Shown piece after piece: positions 1 through 15,000 of a DNA stretch of 64,000 nucleotides (position 1 is its first letter; each line of letters starts with the position of its first letter). The DNA is taken from contig JBAMDO010000576.1 in assembly GCA_037074765.1 (NCBI GenBank), positions 744,001 through 808,000 of the forward strand, read 5' to 3'. A program made the position numbers and the translations under genes. The stretch comes from Mansonella perstans (Eukaryota; Nematoda; Chromadorea; Rhabditida; Onchocercidae). The notes beneath the pieces were generated by a model, which made no database searches, was not told the DNA's origin, and saw only the letters and a list, made by a program, of their open reading frames with translations.

Positions 1-2185
1 AGTATGCTCATAGCTTACCAGGCAAAAGATGACTTGAATAATCAGTAAACGTTGCATTCCATCGCCTATACCGGTTTTCTGGATCCACCATTGTCAATTT
101 GTATTCTGATCTAAATAGAAAAAATTCAGAAATTGGTTCATTTTTCGGTCTCATTAAAAATCAAATTAGTTTGCCTTTCAACACCATTATTTCGAGTGAG
201 CAAATGCTTCTCAGTTGAGACTCGACCATATACATAAAAACCACTCAGTGAAAGCAAGTTACTGAGATAGAGAAAAACATTTGATAAATGAATATTCAAC
301 CTTCCAATCAAAATACTGGTATTCTTATTAAGTGGGCACTGGGAATCTGCTTCTGATAGCGATAGTTCCCCCACTTTTATTCCTTTATTTGAATCAATTT
401 CTATCCACACATCTTTCTTGCTTCCTATAAAATACATATCAGTTGTAATACGAGATGCTCGAATAACACTGCTAACAAAAATATTTATTTTGAGTATTCT
501 AAAATTTTATCAAAATGAGCTAGTTGAAGGCCTAAGGGCCACAATGGCAGCAATATGCAAATTTCCAAATATTGTATTCTTAACCTGCATAAAGAACGCC
601 ATCTGTAGTTCGACATGGCGAAGCAGAAACAAGCTGTGGTATAGAATAGGGCAACTTTTTTAATTGACCATCTTTCAGTATGTACAAACCACCGTCTTGC
701 GGATCTGGTATGAAGGTGAAACCATGTCGAATGGTTTTTGGAGATATTAATACAGGATCTGAACTTTATTCAAAATGAATGACGAAAAATTCCATTCGCT
801 ATATTTATTAAACAGCAGAGCAATTTCTTTTTTTCGTAGGTTATTTTCATAACTCACATGCATAATATCCCTTGAATAATATGTTTTCATTTGAGGAATC
901 GACAAAAAACAAAGTGGAATGTAATTCTATCATCTGGATATTATAAATACCGTAGCACTAGGACCGGCTTCGTCAAACTGCAAATATTACCAAGAAACAA
1001 GACGTACCTTCTTTCAAAGACCATTTCACTGCTCCAGTATGGAAGTCAATTCCTTTAAGATAACCATCAATGGTAGACACCAGCAAAGTCTTACTTAAAG
1101 CACTAGATGAATGAGAGTGAACAATCTGAAAATGGTTTATTACGTAAAATCGAATCATTTCTTAAATTCATGGAGCCACCTAATCTAAATGCTGAACAAA
1201 CTGTATTGCTCAGAAATTGGTTGAAAAGTTGTCCTTTCCTCGAGTAAATGTTATTCTAAAACTAGTGAAAAAGTTCCTGAGTGTTCAAGTAAAAAAAGGC
1301 GTAAATAAAATTCAACAAAAGTAATTTTGGGAATCCTAACTCAACTGACTTACAACTGCAACAAAATTATTGTTTAATAAACCATGAAAAATAAACGACA
1401 CCAATTTCATCCTGTATTTCAGTATACTCTGACATACTTTCAAAATACTGCAAATCTCATAATTTTTCTCTTCGTAATTTCTTCGTAATTCAAATCGTGT
1501 AACTTTTCTCTTTTATCTTGTGCTACAGCAGAGTTATCCAAAGTAGCAAAAAAATGGAATTCATGCAATCAATTTCAGTAATTTGTTCTGTGATCTATAA
1601 ATTTGTCCTCACAATCAAATCTTTCACTATTTCAGAATCTCACAGCTTTCAGCTATTTTAACAGCTGATGAATTTGAAGACACTCAACTAAAACTTTTAA
1701 ACTTGACAAGGATTAAATTTATATCTGTGCCTCAATCAAACATTTGCAATTACCGAAACAATTCCATAAGGATGCAAAACAAACGGTATGAATTATTAGA
1801 GCTTTTCAGTTTCAACTACATTTAAATTCAACTCTAAAAACTTAATCGCTAAACAATTTTCACTAAATTAACTCCGATAATTACATCTTTTTGCGTTAGT
1901 GCTTTTTCCACACAATGTTCTATCTAGTCTGATAAATTATCAAACAAAAAAGTGCCAGCCTTTTAAAGTGTCAAAATTTCTAAAATGAGATCAGAAAAAC
2001 TTAGCATTTACTTCATACCACGTATTTGTTCCTCTTGGAAATTATAGCGTGCTTGGACAATTCTACACAAAATAAAAGTTTCAACGTTATCAAAACGTAA
2101 TGATGTAATAATGACTTACATCTTTAACTTTAGCAACCGATAATGATACGGTAAAAATAAGAATTAAAGCAAATGAACTGTGCAT
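1..2185 (-). CDS. ire-1: IRE-1 ER stress sensor kinase/RNase, 5' end (partial)
   Basis: Five exons of the ER-lumenal sensor domain of IRE1: 2120-2185, 1008-1125, 585-758, 301-424 and 19-110, with the gene continuing past the left edge. Codon phases agree at every junction. The first exon codes MHSSFALILIFTVSLSVAKV, a clear signal peptide. The second gives LLVSTIDGYLKGIDFHTGAV, the PQQ-like beta-propeller repeat of IRE1/PERK lumenal domains. The next junctions give KEDPVL, LPYSIPQLVSASPCRTTDG and VLYAGSKKDVWIEID, then LTMVDPENRYRRWNATF. This order and these motifs match the IRE1 family closely (known family knowledge). IRE1 senses unfolded protein in the ER lumen and, through its cytosolic kinase and RNase (not in this window), splices xbp-1 mRNA. 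About 190 residues are visible. The start is supported by the signal peptide and by an acceptor about 90 bases upstream. Confidence 0.93.
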
Positions 2186-2277
2186 ATTGCGTTCGATTAT
2201 ATGCATTTAATGTAGGAAACATGTGCAAAAACGACACTTTATAAATTCTCAATGCTTTTTCGAGCAATTTTCGTCTG
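2130..2277 (-). promoter_or_regulatory. ire-1 leader: candidate trans-splice acceptor and overlapping uORF
   Basis: On the minus strand a long T run ending in CAG (2275-2277) forms a strong acceptor about 90 bases before the ire-1 ATG. With no obvious upstream exon it is a good candidate for spliced-leader addition. The leader then contains an earlier ATG at 2220-2222, whose 30-codon reading frame overlaps the ire-1 start out of frame and stops at 2130-2132. If SL addition is at 2275 this uORF is in the mRNA and could lower IRE-1 translation. Confidence 0.5.
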
Positions 2278-5200
2278 AAAAAAAAAAACAAATTAATAAA
2301 ATTTTCTGATTTATAAAACAAATAAAAATTTGCGAAAAAATAGAATTAAAAATTGAATTTTCATAAAACGGACATTATTAAAATTACTTTCATTTTCTAT
2401 TAAGCAGAAATTAGATCGAGAAAATAGTAAACAAATCTAAGCAAGTAAACAAATATACAACATAAAAAACAACAATAAAACTGACAAAAAATTACAAAAT
2501 ATTTGCTTCGTCAATATCATCGCGGCCATCATGCGCAAACGTTATATCTCTTCAACGTGACTCAATAAGTAGATATAATTATGACAATCATGCTCTTCTT
2601 GATTTATTTCATACAATTTCACAAAGTTTGACAACATTGACCAATTTTAAACTTCATTGTCCCTCATAAAATCACATACCTGGTGCAAGTTATTTCTAGG
2701 AAAATGGTCCATGCAACTATAGTTAATTTTTGAAATTTAAATTTCAGGAAGCATGTTAATAAAGCCAAAATATAATGGATAAGGAAGCTATTTTATCATA
2801 GTATTATAAACTCAGCAGTAATTCTATTACTTGCAGAAATCGAACACTTGCTCATTTTTTCTCAATTTCAATATACTTAAATTGACATTCTTTATTCAAA
2901 GCCTTCTATAAACTGTTTTTAGTTCAATTTCAGATTTATAGGATTTCAAATTTGATGAAAAATTCGACCATTTAAAAATTATAAAATAATTCTTGCATTC
3001 GATATTCCAATGAATAAATAATCTATGAGAAAATATACGAAGCGAATGGTATGTGCTGGCTGTGTCAACAATAATTAATTACTTTCCTGATCAAAATTTT
3101 CAAATTTACAGTAGTAATTTTCAGTAGATTGGACAATATTTTGCATAACATATGCCATTTCTAAAAGCTTCATTCTGCATGAATCACTTCTATTTGTTCT
3201 CCTTTATAGTTTCGTTTCAGACGTGCTCCTATTTATTTCTAATAAATAGCATGTCTGAAATTATATTACAAAATAACGAGAAACATTAATTATTTCTAAA
3301 AGAAAAACGATTTTTAACATTTTTTTGAAAAAAAAAATTATTAAAAACTACTCAAGATTTTATTTTTAATCACTGATGTTTTTTGTTGCTTCATTTTTTT
3401 TACTGCGAATTAAATTTTTTCTCTCTTAAACGGATATTTTTTTTTTTTTTTTTTTTGGAAAATTCTGAATATTAAAGATTCATTTATTTCAGATGAAAAG
3501 AATAAAACCAGTTTATTCCAATTAATAAATCTACACACAAAAAAAAAAAAAACATTGCAAAATTTTGTCGATAACAATAAACAATAAAAAGAAATAAGTA
3601 AATGTATAACCGGATAAGTAAATAGAAATTACTGGCAATTATAGAGATCCATAAGTAAATGCATCATAAGCGGAATATTTTGGCAGGAAAAACTTTTGGC
3701 AGATAGATCACATGCGCGGTACTTATATATCATACATAAGTAGAGAATTCAAAAAACAATACGAAAAAAAAAAAAAAATGGTTGTAAATGTTTTAGTAAT
3801 ACCAATACCTGGCAAAGACTATTGCAAAAATGAAATAAAAATTATCTGTAATATAGTTTTGCTACCAAAATCATTTGGTAGACTAATTATTGGTACTATC
3901 TTTAGTAATAAGATATAAGAATCTGAGTGACACATAAGAAACAGAATATTTTTCGATCAAAAACAAGAAAAAAGAAAACAAGAAATTTGGATTTCAATTG
4001 TTTATAAAAACGATCAAATTTTAAATTTCTCAATTTTGAATTCGAATTTTCCGAAAAAAAAATGCTTCATTCTATTGAAGGAATTACAAAAATATAAAAA
4101 CATAAGTAAGATTCCCGTTTACTCTAAAACGAATTAAAAAAAGCATGAATGATAAAAAGACAAAGATTCCACAATCGAAACATACTATATCTTACATATC
4201 TAAGTGGTATTACTAATTGTTTGTTGTATTGTTAAGTCTTTGCTTATAATTCTTAAGCTTAGAATCATTTACAATAAAATTTGATGAAATACACAATAAA
4301 CAAATGTTGATAACAAATAAATATATTAGTAAACTGATAATGGTAAAGTAATAAGATTTAGAGCTACTTTTTCTAAAAGATTTTATAATAAATTGTCATA
4401 TAAATACTACCTAAACTTAAGGTACATCGATATTGTGGCATACCGCTATCTTCGTAATTCACAAACCTCAGGATTACTTTCCACAGCAATTAATTTCCAA
4501 AAAAAATTAATGAAAATTAACTAAAATATTAAAGCAAAAAAAAAACCCATCATTGTAACGACTCTTGTCAATTAATACATTTCTTTCGGCTAATAAGAGC
4601 ACATTGTGAATAGCGCCAAAAGCGACTCACTTCAACTACTGACTAAATTGCTGATAAGTTGTTCGCATTTCATATGCAAGTACAAAATACAGATGAACTT
4701 CATGCGAATGTATTTGCGGACATCTATATATCTCTATCTATAATTAAAAGCTAAATTTAAAAAAATTCTAAAAAATTTTGAAAATAATAAAAAAGTTTGG
4801 AGGAATTAAATTGTATAAAGAAAGTTGTATAAAAACAATAGTATAAGCATTGCATTAATTCATAATGAATAGATGTAGAAAAAGATCAAGTTTTGTGGTG
4901 TATCAAATGCTGCTTAACCTATATGTCCCATCTATATTTTATCAGATTTATTTGGGATTTAGCAATAAGGTATACGGAATCATTTTTATCATCCCATACA
5001 TCTTGTTGCACTGGCAACATCACATTTTCACCAGTCTACAATTATTCCCTACCATTTAATAGTACTCCTAATAAATAACATATTCAAATCATCTGTTAAA
5101 GTCTTAATTACACAGAAAAATACTTAAAAAATATTCATCTTAAACTACCTTACAACAAACTAAAAAACTTATAAAAAATCATTCATACTTTCTGTAGACT

Positions 5201-6040
5201 GCAAAGCTATAGAAGAAATTAGTCAGTTTGCCATAACACAGATTTCATTTTTTTGCTCTAGTTCTTTGAATCAGTTCTTTCTCTTCGTCTAATTTGTCGA
5301 CAAAGCCTGAAATTAGCTTTAAAGTAGAGCAGATTTTCCTTCTGATATTTTAGATCCAATCTGATTATCTAATCTAAAATTCACAGTCCTGTCTAATAAC
5401 TCCAAGACTTTTAATAACATAAAAAATATGAAGAGCCATTTAGATAAAGAAATCAAGTAAAACTCAAAAAAATGGAAACATTTTCAAATAGGTTGAAAAT
5501 TAGCAGATAAAACTGTAATTCACATTAAAAAATTGATCTCTGGAAAAATCAATGTTTTTTCCAATATTTTGTAGACTTTCGAAACACTAAATTGATTTGC
5601 AATTTAAAGAGACTTGATGTCTTCATTGAATATTTTATGTACGAAATTCGACAGAATTTCTAGAAACTAAAAACTATGGAAATATTCCATCCAATTACAA
5701 TGATTAGCAACGAATCCACACCGACGCGTTGCTATTCCGATAAAAGCCAGGTTATAGATCACGCAGCACGCATGCATGCTTATAAAATACAAAACTATAA
5801 GTTTTCATGTGTTTCAAAAACATTGTTAAAGATAAAAAAGCGGCCTGAATCAAGAGCAAAAAGCTTGAATTTTAAAAATTAACGATGTAAGCATGAAGGA
5901 AAATCTTTGATAATGATTTCTCTTTAATGAGAGTTGTGAATTTCTAAGTTTCAATATATATATATATATGAAAGAGTTTCAGTGGCTAGCTCGGTAATGT
6001 TCCTGTGGAAGATGCAGGCGAAAACCGGTGCACTGATGAA
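2278..6040. other. Intergenic region between ire-1 and rootletin
   Basis: No gene supported. The stretch is AT-rich with long A/T runs (for example near 3440 and 3540) and a short TA run at about 5958-5969. An imperfect hairpin lies at about 3214-3260, with arms reading TTTCAGAC and GTCTGAAA around an ATTTATT/AATAAAT core. Small open frames at 3712-3918, 4865-5059 and 5676-5882 lack splice context, coding-like composition and recognisable motifs, so they are not called. The rootletin 3' UTR should begin just below 6041. Confidence 0.6.
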
Positions 6041-9000
6041 TCAATCATCCAAGGCTGACCTCACTTCTCGTTGATCATGCTGAACAACAGTTGTCCGTTC
6101 TACGATTTTTAGTCTCCTTTTCCTCTCGGTATCAAGCTGCTCTTTAAGTATCACTATTTTTGACTCGAATAGCTTAATCTTTTGTTCAAATGCTAATTCT
6201 CGCCGTTCGAGCAACTGTTCAATCTGAAAAAAAAAAACCTGATTGAAATCTTCATATTAAAAAGGAATGATAGTGAACCTGGACTGAAATAGTTATTTTA
6301 TCTAGTACCTGTTGATTTTGAGCAAATAAGAATTAAAACCCCTATGAGCAAACCATGCAAAAACAAATTTTTTAAAGTCAAGCTTAATAATTAGTTAATA
6401 TTTCATATTCAGCATGAATAATCAAACTTTGGAGATAATAACAACGAAAAGCAATAAATAGCAATTTTTCAGATGGCAGAATGAGCTTCTATCACTGATT
6501 ATAATTAATCAGTGTATTAGATATAAAAATTTTTTGATTGTGGTATTAGACTCTTGCGTAAGGCGAAATGAATGTAACAAAAAACCTAGTGCTGCATTAA
6601 GACAATAAAAGTCGGAAAATTATTACATGCTGCCTTTCACGCTGAGCTTGCACCAGCTTATTTTCCAAATCCCTTAATCGTGTTGCAGATTCTTTAACCA
6701 AATGTGAACTATTTTCTTTTTCCAGTTGAACAATCTAAAAAAACAGTAGTACTTCAAAGAACCTTTTAGATACTTCATTTGACGATTGATTTGGAATCGT
6801 TATTTAAAATTTTTCGGTGCCCTAAGCATAGATATGTAATTAAGCTTAACATTAATTCAATTAATTCAAAATAATTATTGTTCACTGAATGTAAATGAAA
6901 AAATTAGCGAAGTTGACACCAAACAGAATGATTTGCAACCAAAAAAGCAATGACGAATGAAATTTAACCTGATTTTGCAGTTGTGTGCAATTCCTGTATA
7001 ATTCCATATTCTCCTTTTCCATCGTTGTTAGCGATTTGTCCAGTGCGTGACGTTCGAATGTTATTTGACGCAATGCTGCATCGTTTCGCTGTTTTTCGGC
7101 CTCCAACTGAAAAAAAAAACTAATTTCGAACAGATTCTTTCCGTTTATATATTTATATATATATACTGCAATGCCATCATTTGATGATGGAATAATGAAA
7201 TAACAGTGGCAGGTTCTCATTTCACGTTTTAATACGCTGTGTACCAGATTACCAGTTTACTTACTTTTAATGATGGAGATCTGACAGAAATATAGATATT
7301 TTAATGGCTTAATTTTATACAAGTGATTTAGTAACTAGCAAAAATATTATATCAACTCATTAGACTAAACTGGACAATGATCTGAAAAATATAAAGCAAT
7401 CGTCCTTTTTTCGTCAAAAATATGAAATTTACTTTTTCAATGTTTCGTTTTAGAGCTAAACGTTCCCTTTCAAAACGTGTACAACAAGCATCAAACTCTC
7501 GTTGCTCCACTTTGGCCCTACTTAAATCTCGTTTCAATTTTTCGCTTTCCGCAAGAAGTACAACTTTCTCGGTTCGCAATTTCTCCAGCTCTGTGCATTT
7601 ATCCTTTTCTATCTGTTGATTATTCTTTTCTCGCTTAAATATAATAAATTCTTTATTTAGTTTTATCGTTAAAAAAATGTAAGAAAACATTCATTAACTC
7701 ATTATAACATAAGACTTTTTTTTTTCATTAATAATATCTCCTACTAAATTGCATCTTGCCAAGTTCATAATCATCTTTGTAAAATAAAAAAATCTCTGAT
7801 GTTCATGGAATGTGTAGTACAGCCAAGTAATGAGGTTTGCCACCTATGACGAATCACATTCTTTTTTTTTTTTCATGAAAGGGATCCATAGAAGCGATGG
7901 GTAGAATTTCTTGGAATAAAAAGAAAAACCTTTTCCATGATATTCAAACGCTCCTTTAAGCGTTTCGTTTCCGCAAGCGTCTCTTCCAATTTTTGTTGCA
8001 TTGTAGCAATTTTATAAGATGCTTGCTTTTGCCGAATTCTAGCTTCTTCCAGCTCATTTCTAATATGGAAATGATGATTACTATTGCGGGTACACAAGAT
8101 GATATTACATAATGAAACACAGTGGAAGAATTTTAGTTTAAAATACAACTTTTTGTACAAATATTTTAAATTTTTAAGTACTTGAAATGCATTTAACTTT
8201 CTCTAATAGAGCTCAAGCATTCCAGTATTTATATGCAGACTCTGAAAGAACTTGACAGTAGTAAATAAAACCTAATATTTAAATATTTACATATTTAAAT
8301 CAAAGATATCCTTATAATCATTCTAGTGAATTTTGAAAACACACTTAAAAGATTGTTTTTCCAAGTCGCTGGCTTGTAATCGAAGCAAACAGTTGTCATA
8401 TTCATGCTGTAACACATTTAATTTCGACACTAAATCCGAATCACTGATCTTTGTATGTACATCTTGCTTTCGTTGATCTCCTAAGTCTTCATCTACCTTA
8501 ATAGTATTAAATTATTAATATAGAGCACTACACACAAATCCTTAGATAAGTTAATCCAAATTTGAAATATATCTGCAAATCAGTTTATTTAACAGAAATA
8601 TTTTAGAGTAAACAGATTTTAAATTTACGATCAGCAAAGATTTTTAAATAATATTAGTGCATTCTCTCCTCGCCAATTAAACAAAAAGTACTCAATAATT
8701 TAAAGAAGAAAGGTGACTGAATAATTCACCTTCCCTTTCTCAAGCATATTTCTATATTCTCTGTTCGCTTCTTCCAGTTCGCCACACTGTTGTTGTGTTC
8801 TTGCAAGCAAATGTTTGGTCTCATTTAGCTGTTCTTCCAATTTCTATGAACCAATTTTGAATTTAGTTTTTCGTTCTGCTAATTTAAATTCTTCTTGGAT
8901 AGTATAGGAATGGATGATCTATCCAAGTCCTATTGTTTAACGCAGCTGCTTATTAATTTATAGGATATCCAACAACACAAACCGTACCTCTTTTGCAGAA

Positions 9001-12000
9001 ATCACTGATTTCATGTCTGCGCAGTACTGTTGAATTTTCTCCTCCGCATCTTTACAAGCTGATTCGTATAAAAGTCGCTTCTCTTCCCACATCATTCGAG
9101 ATTCCTCTAATTTTTTGCGTTCATTTACTGCAATCGCTAGTTCGGTTTTCAAAGCTGCCACTTGTTCCTAAACATTTCTACATTATCATACAAAGTATTC
9201 ATGAAATAATTCAGAATTATATGCAAAAACCTGCTTGCACAACTATTAAAATTTGCAGCGATTTGGCAAAGTCACATGAGATGCATATTCCGAAATAGTT
9301 CCTTTTAGGTCTTTAAAACACAGAAAAACAACCAAAATTCCAGTAAAAGTTTTCAAAATTAACTAACATTTAATGAAGAAAGACGAGCTTCTTTATCACG
9401 GACATGAAAATCAGCACTCATTACCCGAATTTTTAATGCTTTACGTTCGGTTTCTTTGGCTTGAAGGTTCACCTCCTGTGAAACCAGAAACTGCCGTGAA
9501 CTTGAAAGACGCGATTCCAAAAACCGTTTATCTTGAAAATTTTGGAATTAATTTTGACATTCGTTTGAATTTAAATTTTATCGATGCAGAAATCACGCTG
9601 GTTTGCTCCTCCAAAGCTACAAAAAATCAAACTTTTTCTCTTTTCATCTGTAAATTTATGAAAAAATTGAATTATTATAACATAAATCTACCTTCCTCCA
9701 GATCGGCTATTTTCCGTTCCAGTAAACGGAATTTATCTTGATACTTTCGGTTCTCTTCTAATATCTGTTCTCTATCAGCTTTTAAACGAATAACAGCATT
9801 TGATTCATCAGCCTGCACAAAGTAATTAAACCTAACAATGTTATTACTATTTGTAAAGTTATTTTTCGAAAGGAATTTCATAATCAAAATAACCGTGATG
9901 GAATTAGAAATATAATTAAGCCTGAATTTAAAATGTTAATTGATGAAAGTACTGTAAAGAAATTCAATATTAAAATGTAACAGCATAAAACTCAACAGCA
10001 TGAAACTCAACAAGCATACGTACTACATATGGAAATATAAATCGATACCCTGGCTTGTTCAAGTTCATTAATACGATCTTTTAAATGCTGAAATGCTATT
10101 TCACCGGATGAACTTATATTTAAACTTTCAGGACTAGTTGATTCGGCGCCATAGTTTAGATCAAAACGTATGTGAGGAGAAAGAGATGTTGAACTGCTGT
10201 GACGTAGGGATCCTTCACCTAAATGTTTCGGTAAAAAATATCACATCTGATACTGCAATAATTATATATGTCTGAATTTCACCAGAAGCCCTTTGATAAA
10301 GCGATACTTTTGTTCACAAAAAGCAACTGATTCCAGTTAAATTGCTTCTTAGCTTAAACTGCAGAATGCTTGGTCATTTGTTGCGTAAATTATTGCTATT
10401 TGGATGATAAAGTTTATAAAACTATGCAATACCTATAAATAAAATTAATGAATCTGCATAAATCAAATGAATCGTCAGAAGATGAATCCTTTCAATGTTT
10501 TTGAATTTATATTTGCTATGCACACTATCGATATAATCAATTTCATTTCATAAATAAACTGATTTACCTGGTTGTAAAAGATCTTGACTCATAATTTTTG
10601 TATCCATTTCTGAAGCACATGATCGAAATGGTGATAGGCTATGAGTTTCTGCAAATGAGATCGAATGCTGAAGAACTAATAAAATAATTTCTTGATAGAA
10701 CAACTAAAATCTTTCGCCATTTATCAAAAAATTTCATGGTCATAAAAAATTTTTTAAAAAAAAAAAAAGATACTGAAGACTCAGAAGCTATTAAATGAAT
10801 AAACCGACTATAACTATTTAGAAAGTTGCAAATTTTTTTCCAATAAATTAAATATATCATCTAATTCAAATATATATCATCAAGTTAATGAAAACAAATG
10901 AAACTTACTGGTAAAATTTATTGCCTTTCTAGCGCTAATTTCAAAATGTGCCAATTTTTTAGTCAATTCTTTTCGCAACATTTCAGATTCTGCTAATTTC
11001 TGTTCAGTATTCACTCGCTTTGCATCTCCACTAGCCAAAAGATTTCTGCATATAATAAAAATTAAATAATTTAAAAGCTTCTCAAGAAAATCTTAATTAC
11101 TATATTCCCAGTTATCCTCTGCAATGCATCATATGATAATAATTTAGCTAATTATATTATACGCACATTTTGGCTATTTATATATTTTATATATGGTATA
11201 GCGAACCGAACGTTAAACCGACTTGTTATACCATCCTTCGGATATAACATTTTTCTAAGTTGGACGAAATGAAATGTAACAGTTTAAATTGAATTCCTAA
11301 CTTCTATTTAATTTTGTAAGAATATTCAAGTATAAAAAAATCAATAAACAAAGTTAAACAAATTGAATTTCAATTTAAGTACAAATGAAGCATAAATGAT
11401 TCTATCCTTAAGGAAGATTCAGATTGTAGAATGAGCTCTTGATTTGAGCACAATGAATTCTCACATTCTAAACATCATCATTGAAATATGGCAATATTTA
11501 TCACTCAGTTCCTTCATTATTATCTTATGAAATTAAATGAATTATAAATGAAATGATAAAAATAGAGACTTACTTCAAATTGTTCACTTCATCAAAAATA
11601 TTCTCCTTTTGACGTATAGCTTCAATGCGAGCCTTTTCTGCAGCCTTATATTTTGCTATCATATCATCCATTGTCTGTTGATTTATTGCTAATTTTTGCT
11701 CCAAAACATTACGTGTATGAATTAGATCGCATGATAATTTTCCATTTTCAGCTTGCAAAATTGCTATCATTTTTTCAATTTCATAGCTCTGTTAAAATTT
11801 TGAAATCACAGAAGATAAATGAATGAATTTCTTCAACAAAAGGATAAATGGCACTAAGCAAAATAGTTGTCGAACTAAACAGATGCTTAACTAAACAAGT
11901 AAAATATCAATAAATATCAATGTCGTATTTCGTTTTTCTATCTGATTCATATTAAGAAATGATGGCTGAAATAATTTGCAATTCATGATAATAGGCTCAT

Positions 12001-15000
12001 TGAAAATGCAATTCTTATCTGGTTTAAATCATTTGATAAATCAGTCTGAAATTACAAATTTTAGCATACTATTAAAACTTTCTATTTAATCATCAATGGC
12101 TTAAGATATATTTCTTCAAAACCTTTTGTCTTTCTTCTTCCAATTCCTCTATCGTCTGCTTTTGTGTGTTCTCAGATTCCTTGAAAAGAACTCTCAGAGT
12201 TGATAATTCGCTTGCTTTCTCTGATAAGGCTACCACCAACTTCTTATTCTAAAATATTTCCGGATACTTTAATTTTAAATTCTAAAGTTCGTTCAATGGA
12301 TAAAAACCACCCATATTGTTAAGTATTTCTAGTATAACTCTTTAGATTCCAGAACTAAAAAACATTACATGATTACAATCACGTCATTCTTTATATTATC
12401 ATATTTAACTTTGAGATTGTTCACCTCATTCTCCAATTGGTTTAAATCATTTGATAACGTCTGTGTTCGCTTCTCCTCATCTTGTAATTTGCTTTCCGTC
12501 ATTCCAATCTCTTTTCGTAAAATCTCTTCGTTACTTTTCATTTCTGAAATAAATTAAGCTTTACAAAGGAACTATGGAAAATGACACTTATGTGTGTGGA
12601 AATTGGAAGAATTAAATTTATTCCAAACAAGTTCATTTATTAGCTTTGCTCGGAAAACAAAAAATGAATGAACAAATGGGCATACACCTCTTAAGAGAAT
12701 GGCATATCAAAAAATAAATGGATAACCAGGTACGCAACACCTGGTATCATTATTATCTTGAATTGTAACATAGATTAGAATAATCCAAACACAAGCCGAA
12801 ATGTAGTTTTTCTACGATTCAGTTTGATATGTTAACTAACCAGCCAAGCTCACGCGAGAAAGTTCGTTTTGGAAAGTATTAACTCACTGTGCAGTTCTAA
12901 TAATTTGATAATTATTTAGAGAAATAAAAATTAAACAAGGCTTTTTAAAATACAATAACAAGTTGCATTAAAAATATACATTTGGTCAACTTCTAAGATT
13001 TCTCAGATTAAGTTTAAGGAAACGAAAAAATGAAAATTTGGACTAAAATCAACCTTCAACTTGGTGGCAGGCTTCTCGTAATGAAACTTTCAACTTGTCA
13101 CATTGTGTTTTCAGATCATTCTTTTCCCGTTCATTATCCGCAAGGCTATTCTTAAGGATAGCTTGTTCATTCATGCGTAATGCAATTCCACTTTCTATTC
13201 GTTTTAATTCATTTTCAGCAACCGATAAATTTTGTGTTTCTTGAAAAAAATTACATTTTAGTATGAAATTGATAATCGATATTACAAAGAATTTTCCGGA
13301 CTGAAGAAAATCGAATAACTAAAAGAATTAACTATATGTGTGCTATAATCAAATAAATGCAATCGCTGATTAAGCATTTATTTGCTCCATCTTACAAAGC
13401 TATCAAATTATTTAAAGTATCAATATTTATTTGATTTCTTAATCTTTACTTAATTATGTAACATGACGAAGTGACAAAAAATATCCGATTACTTTTGTTT
13501 AAACGGCTTTCAACAGACTGAAGCATCTTTTCTAATCCCAAACATTTTGCTTGCAAACTTTGAATATGGCAACGTGCTTCCATAAGTTCTTTATCTTTCA
13601 GTCTTATTTTTTCGTTCCATTTGCAGCGTTCCTGATCTAATTTCACCCGTTCCAATTTCATTTCTTCGCTAAAAAATTTGCAAATCCGAAATTTTCAAGA
13701 TAGCTAAAAGTATGTAAATCTAAATTATTCTATTCAAGTTATTGCTTATTAAATTATCACAAAATTACTTACTCTTTCTTGCTTATTTCAGATTGCGTTA
13801 AGTCGACATCATCTTTTTTACGATCAATAAGAAAATTTAAATCCACCGTTTTACGCTTCAAATTGGATTCTGCTTCTTGACTTTGATGGAGTTGATCTTT
13901 TAACGCTTTCATATTAATTTCCATTTCCAATACTTTCAAATTGTACGAACTGTCTCTCTACAAAAAAATTAGGTACACATACTTCCTTGTAGAAAAGTTT
14001 AAATTCTAAAAAAATTATCATTAAATTTCATTGCAAAATTAAACAAACAAAAAAGATTCATTATATTTTAAACATAAAATTCCTTAGTTATCTCATTTCC
14101 TCCAGAAAATAAAATTAAGATTGCATAGTAATGTCGGCAAGAGTTCAAGGTGTCGGAAAAGTTTTACCAGAAACCAGAACTGATGGTATATTATTATTCG
14201 TTACTTGTCAGTCATTAAAGAGGAAGATTATTTTACATTATACTTTAAACAACCGATGCTTTAATTGCACAAATTAAAACCAACTTCAGTAAGTATTTTC
14301 TCCCACTCTGCACTTTCTTCAACATATCTTTCTTTAATAGCATCTAGTTGTTGCCGCAACGAATTCATTTCTTTTTCGCATTGTTCTTTTTCCTCGTCTA
14401 ATTGAGTACGCAAGTTTTCTTTTTCAAGCATCAGATTTTCATATTGCAAAGACAGTTCTGTCGTTTTTCCTTCCATTTCAGCTAATGATTTCTCCAAACA
14501 TTTCTGTAAAGCTTTCAATTTGATTAAAATTTAACTTTTAATTCAGCATCTCCATATTGAGTGAGAAAATAACTGAAATCTGATCAGTGTTTAAATAAAG
14601 CTTCAAATTATCCCAGTATTGATTCAGATATATTAAATCTAATTTTAAACCTAAAATTGATATGGTGTGTAGTTCGATTTGAACTTCGTTGTAATTTACT
14701 GATCAATTCACTTTCTAACATTTCCTGATGCTACTACTATTACAATCTTTTGTAGAAGCATTGATATGCATTAAATATTTTTTAATTTTTCTGACATTTT
14801 TGATTAACTATGATATGTGTTTCAGAGCATTAAAAACTTTACTTTGCAATAAGATATTTGCAACAATGATCAGGAAATTCGACGAAAAGAAATCACAACT
14901 TATGTGATCTATGTAAGTTAAAAAAATTAAATGAAGCAGCAGTTAAAGATATGGCGATTTATTTAAGACAAGAAATGTTCGAAAAAGTGATTATTATGAC

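Noticed and set aside
951..977. 27-base possible mini-exon of ire-1 between acceptor TTTGCAG and donor GTATTT
   Set aside because: In the required phase it creates an immediate stop (G|TT TGA), and direct splicing of 1008 to 758 gives the conserved KEDPVL.
7422..9741. Plus-strand open frames at 7422-7619, 8993-9298 and 9373-9741
   Set aside because: Antisense shadows of rootletin coiled-coil exons.
11180..11260. Possible tRNA-like fold around the GAACCGAACG / CCGACTTG sequence
   Set aside because: No A or B box in the right spacing and no acceptor-stem pairing; it lies in a rootletin intron.
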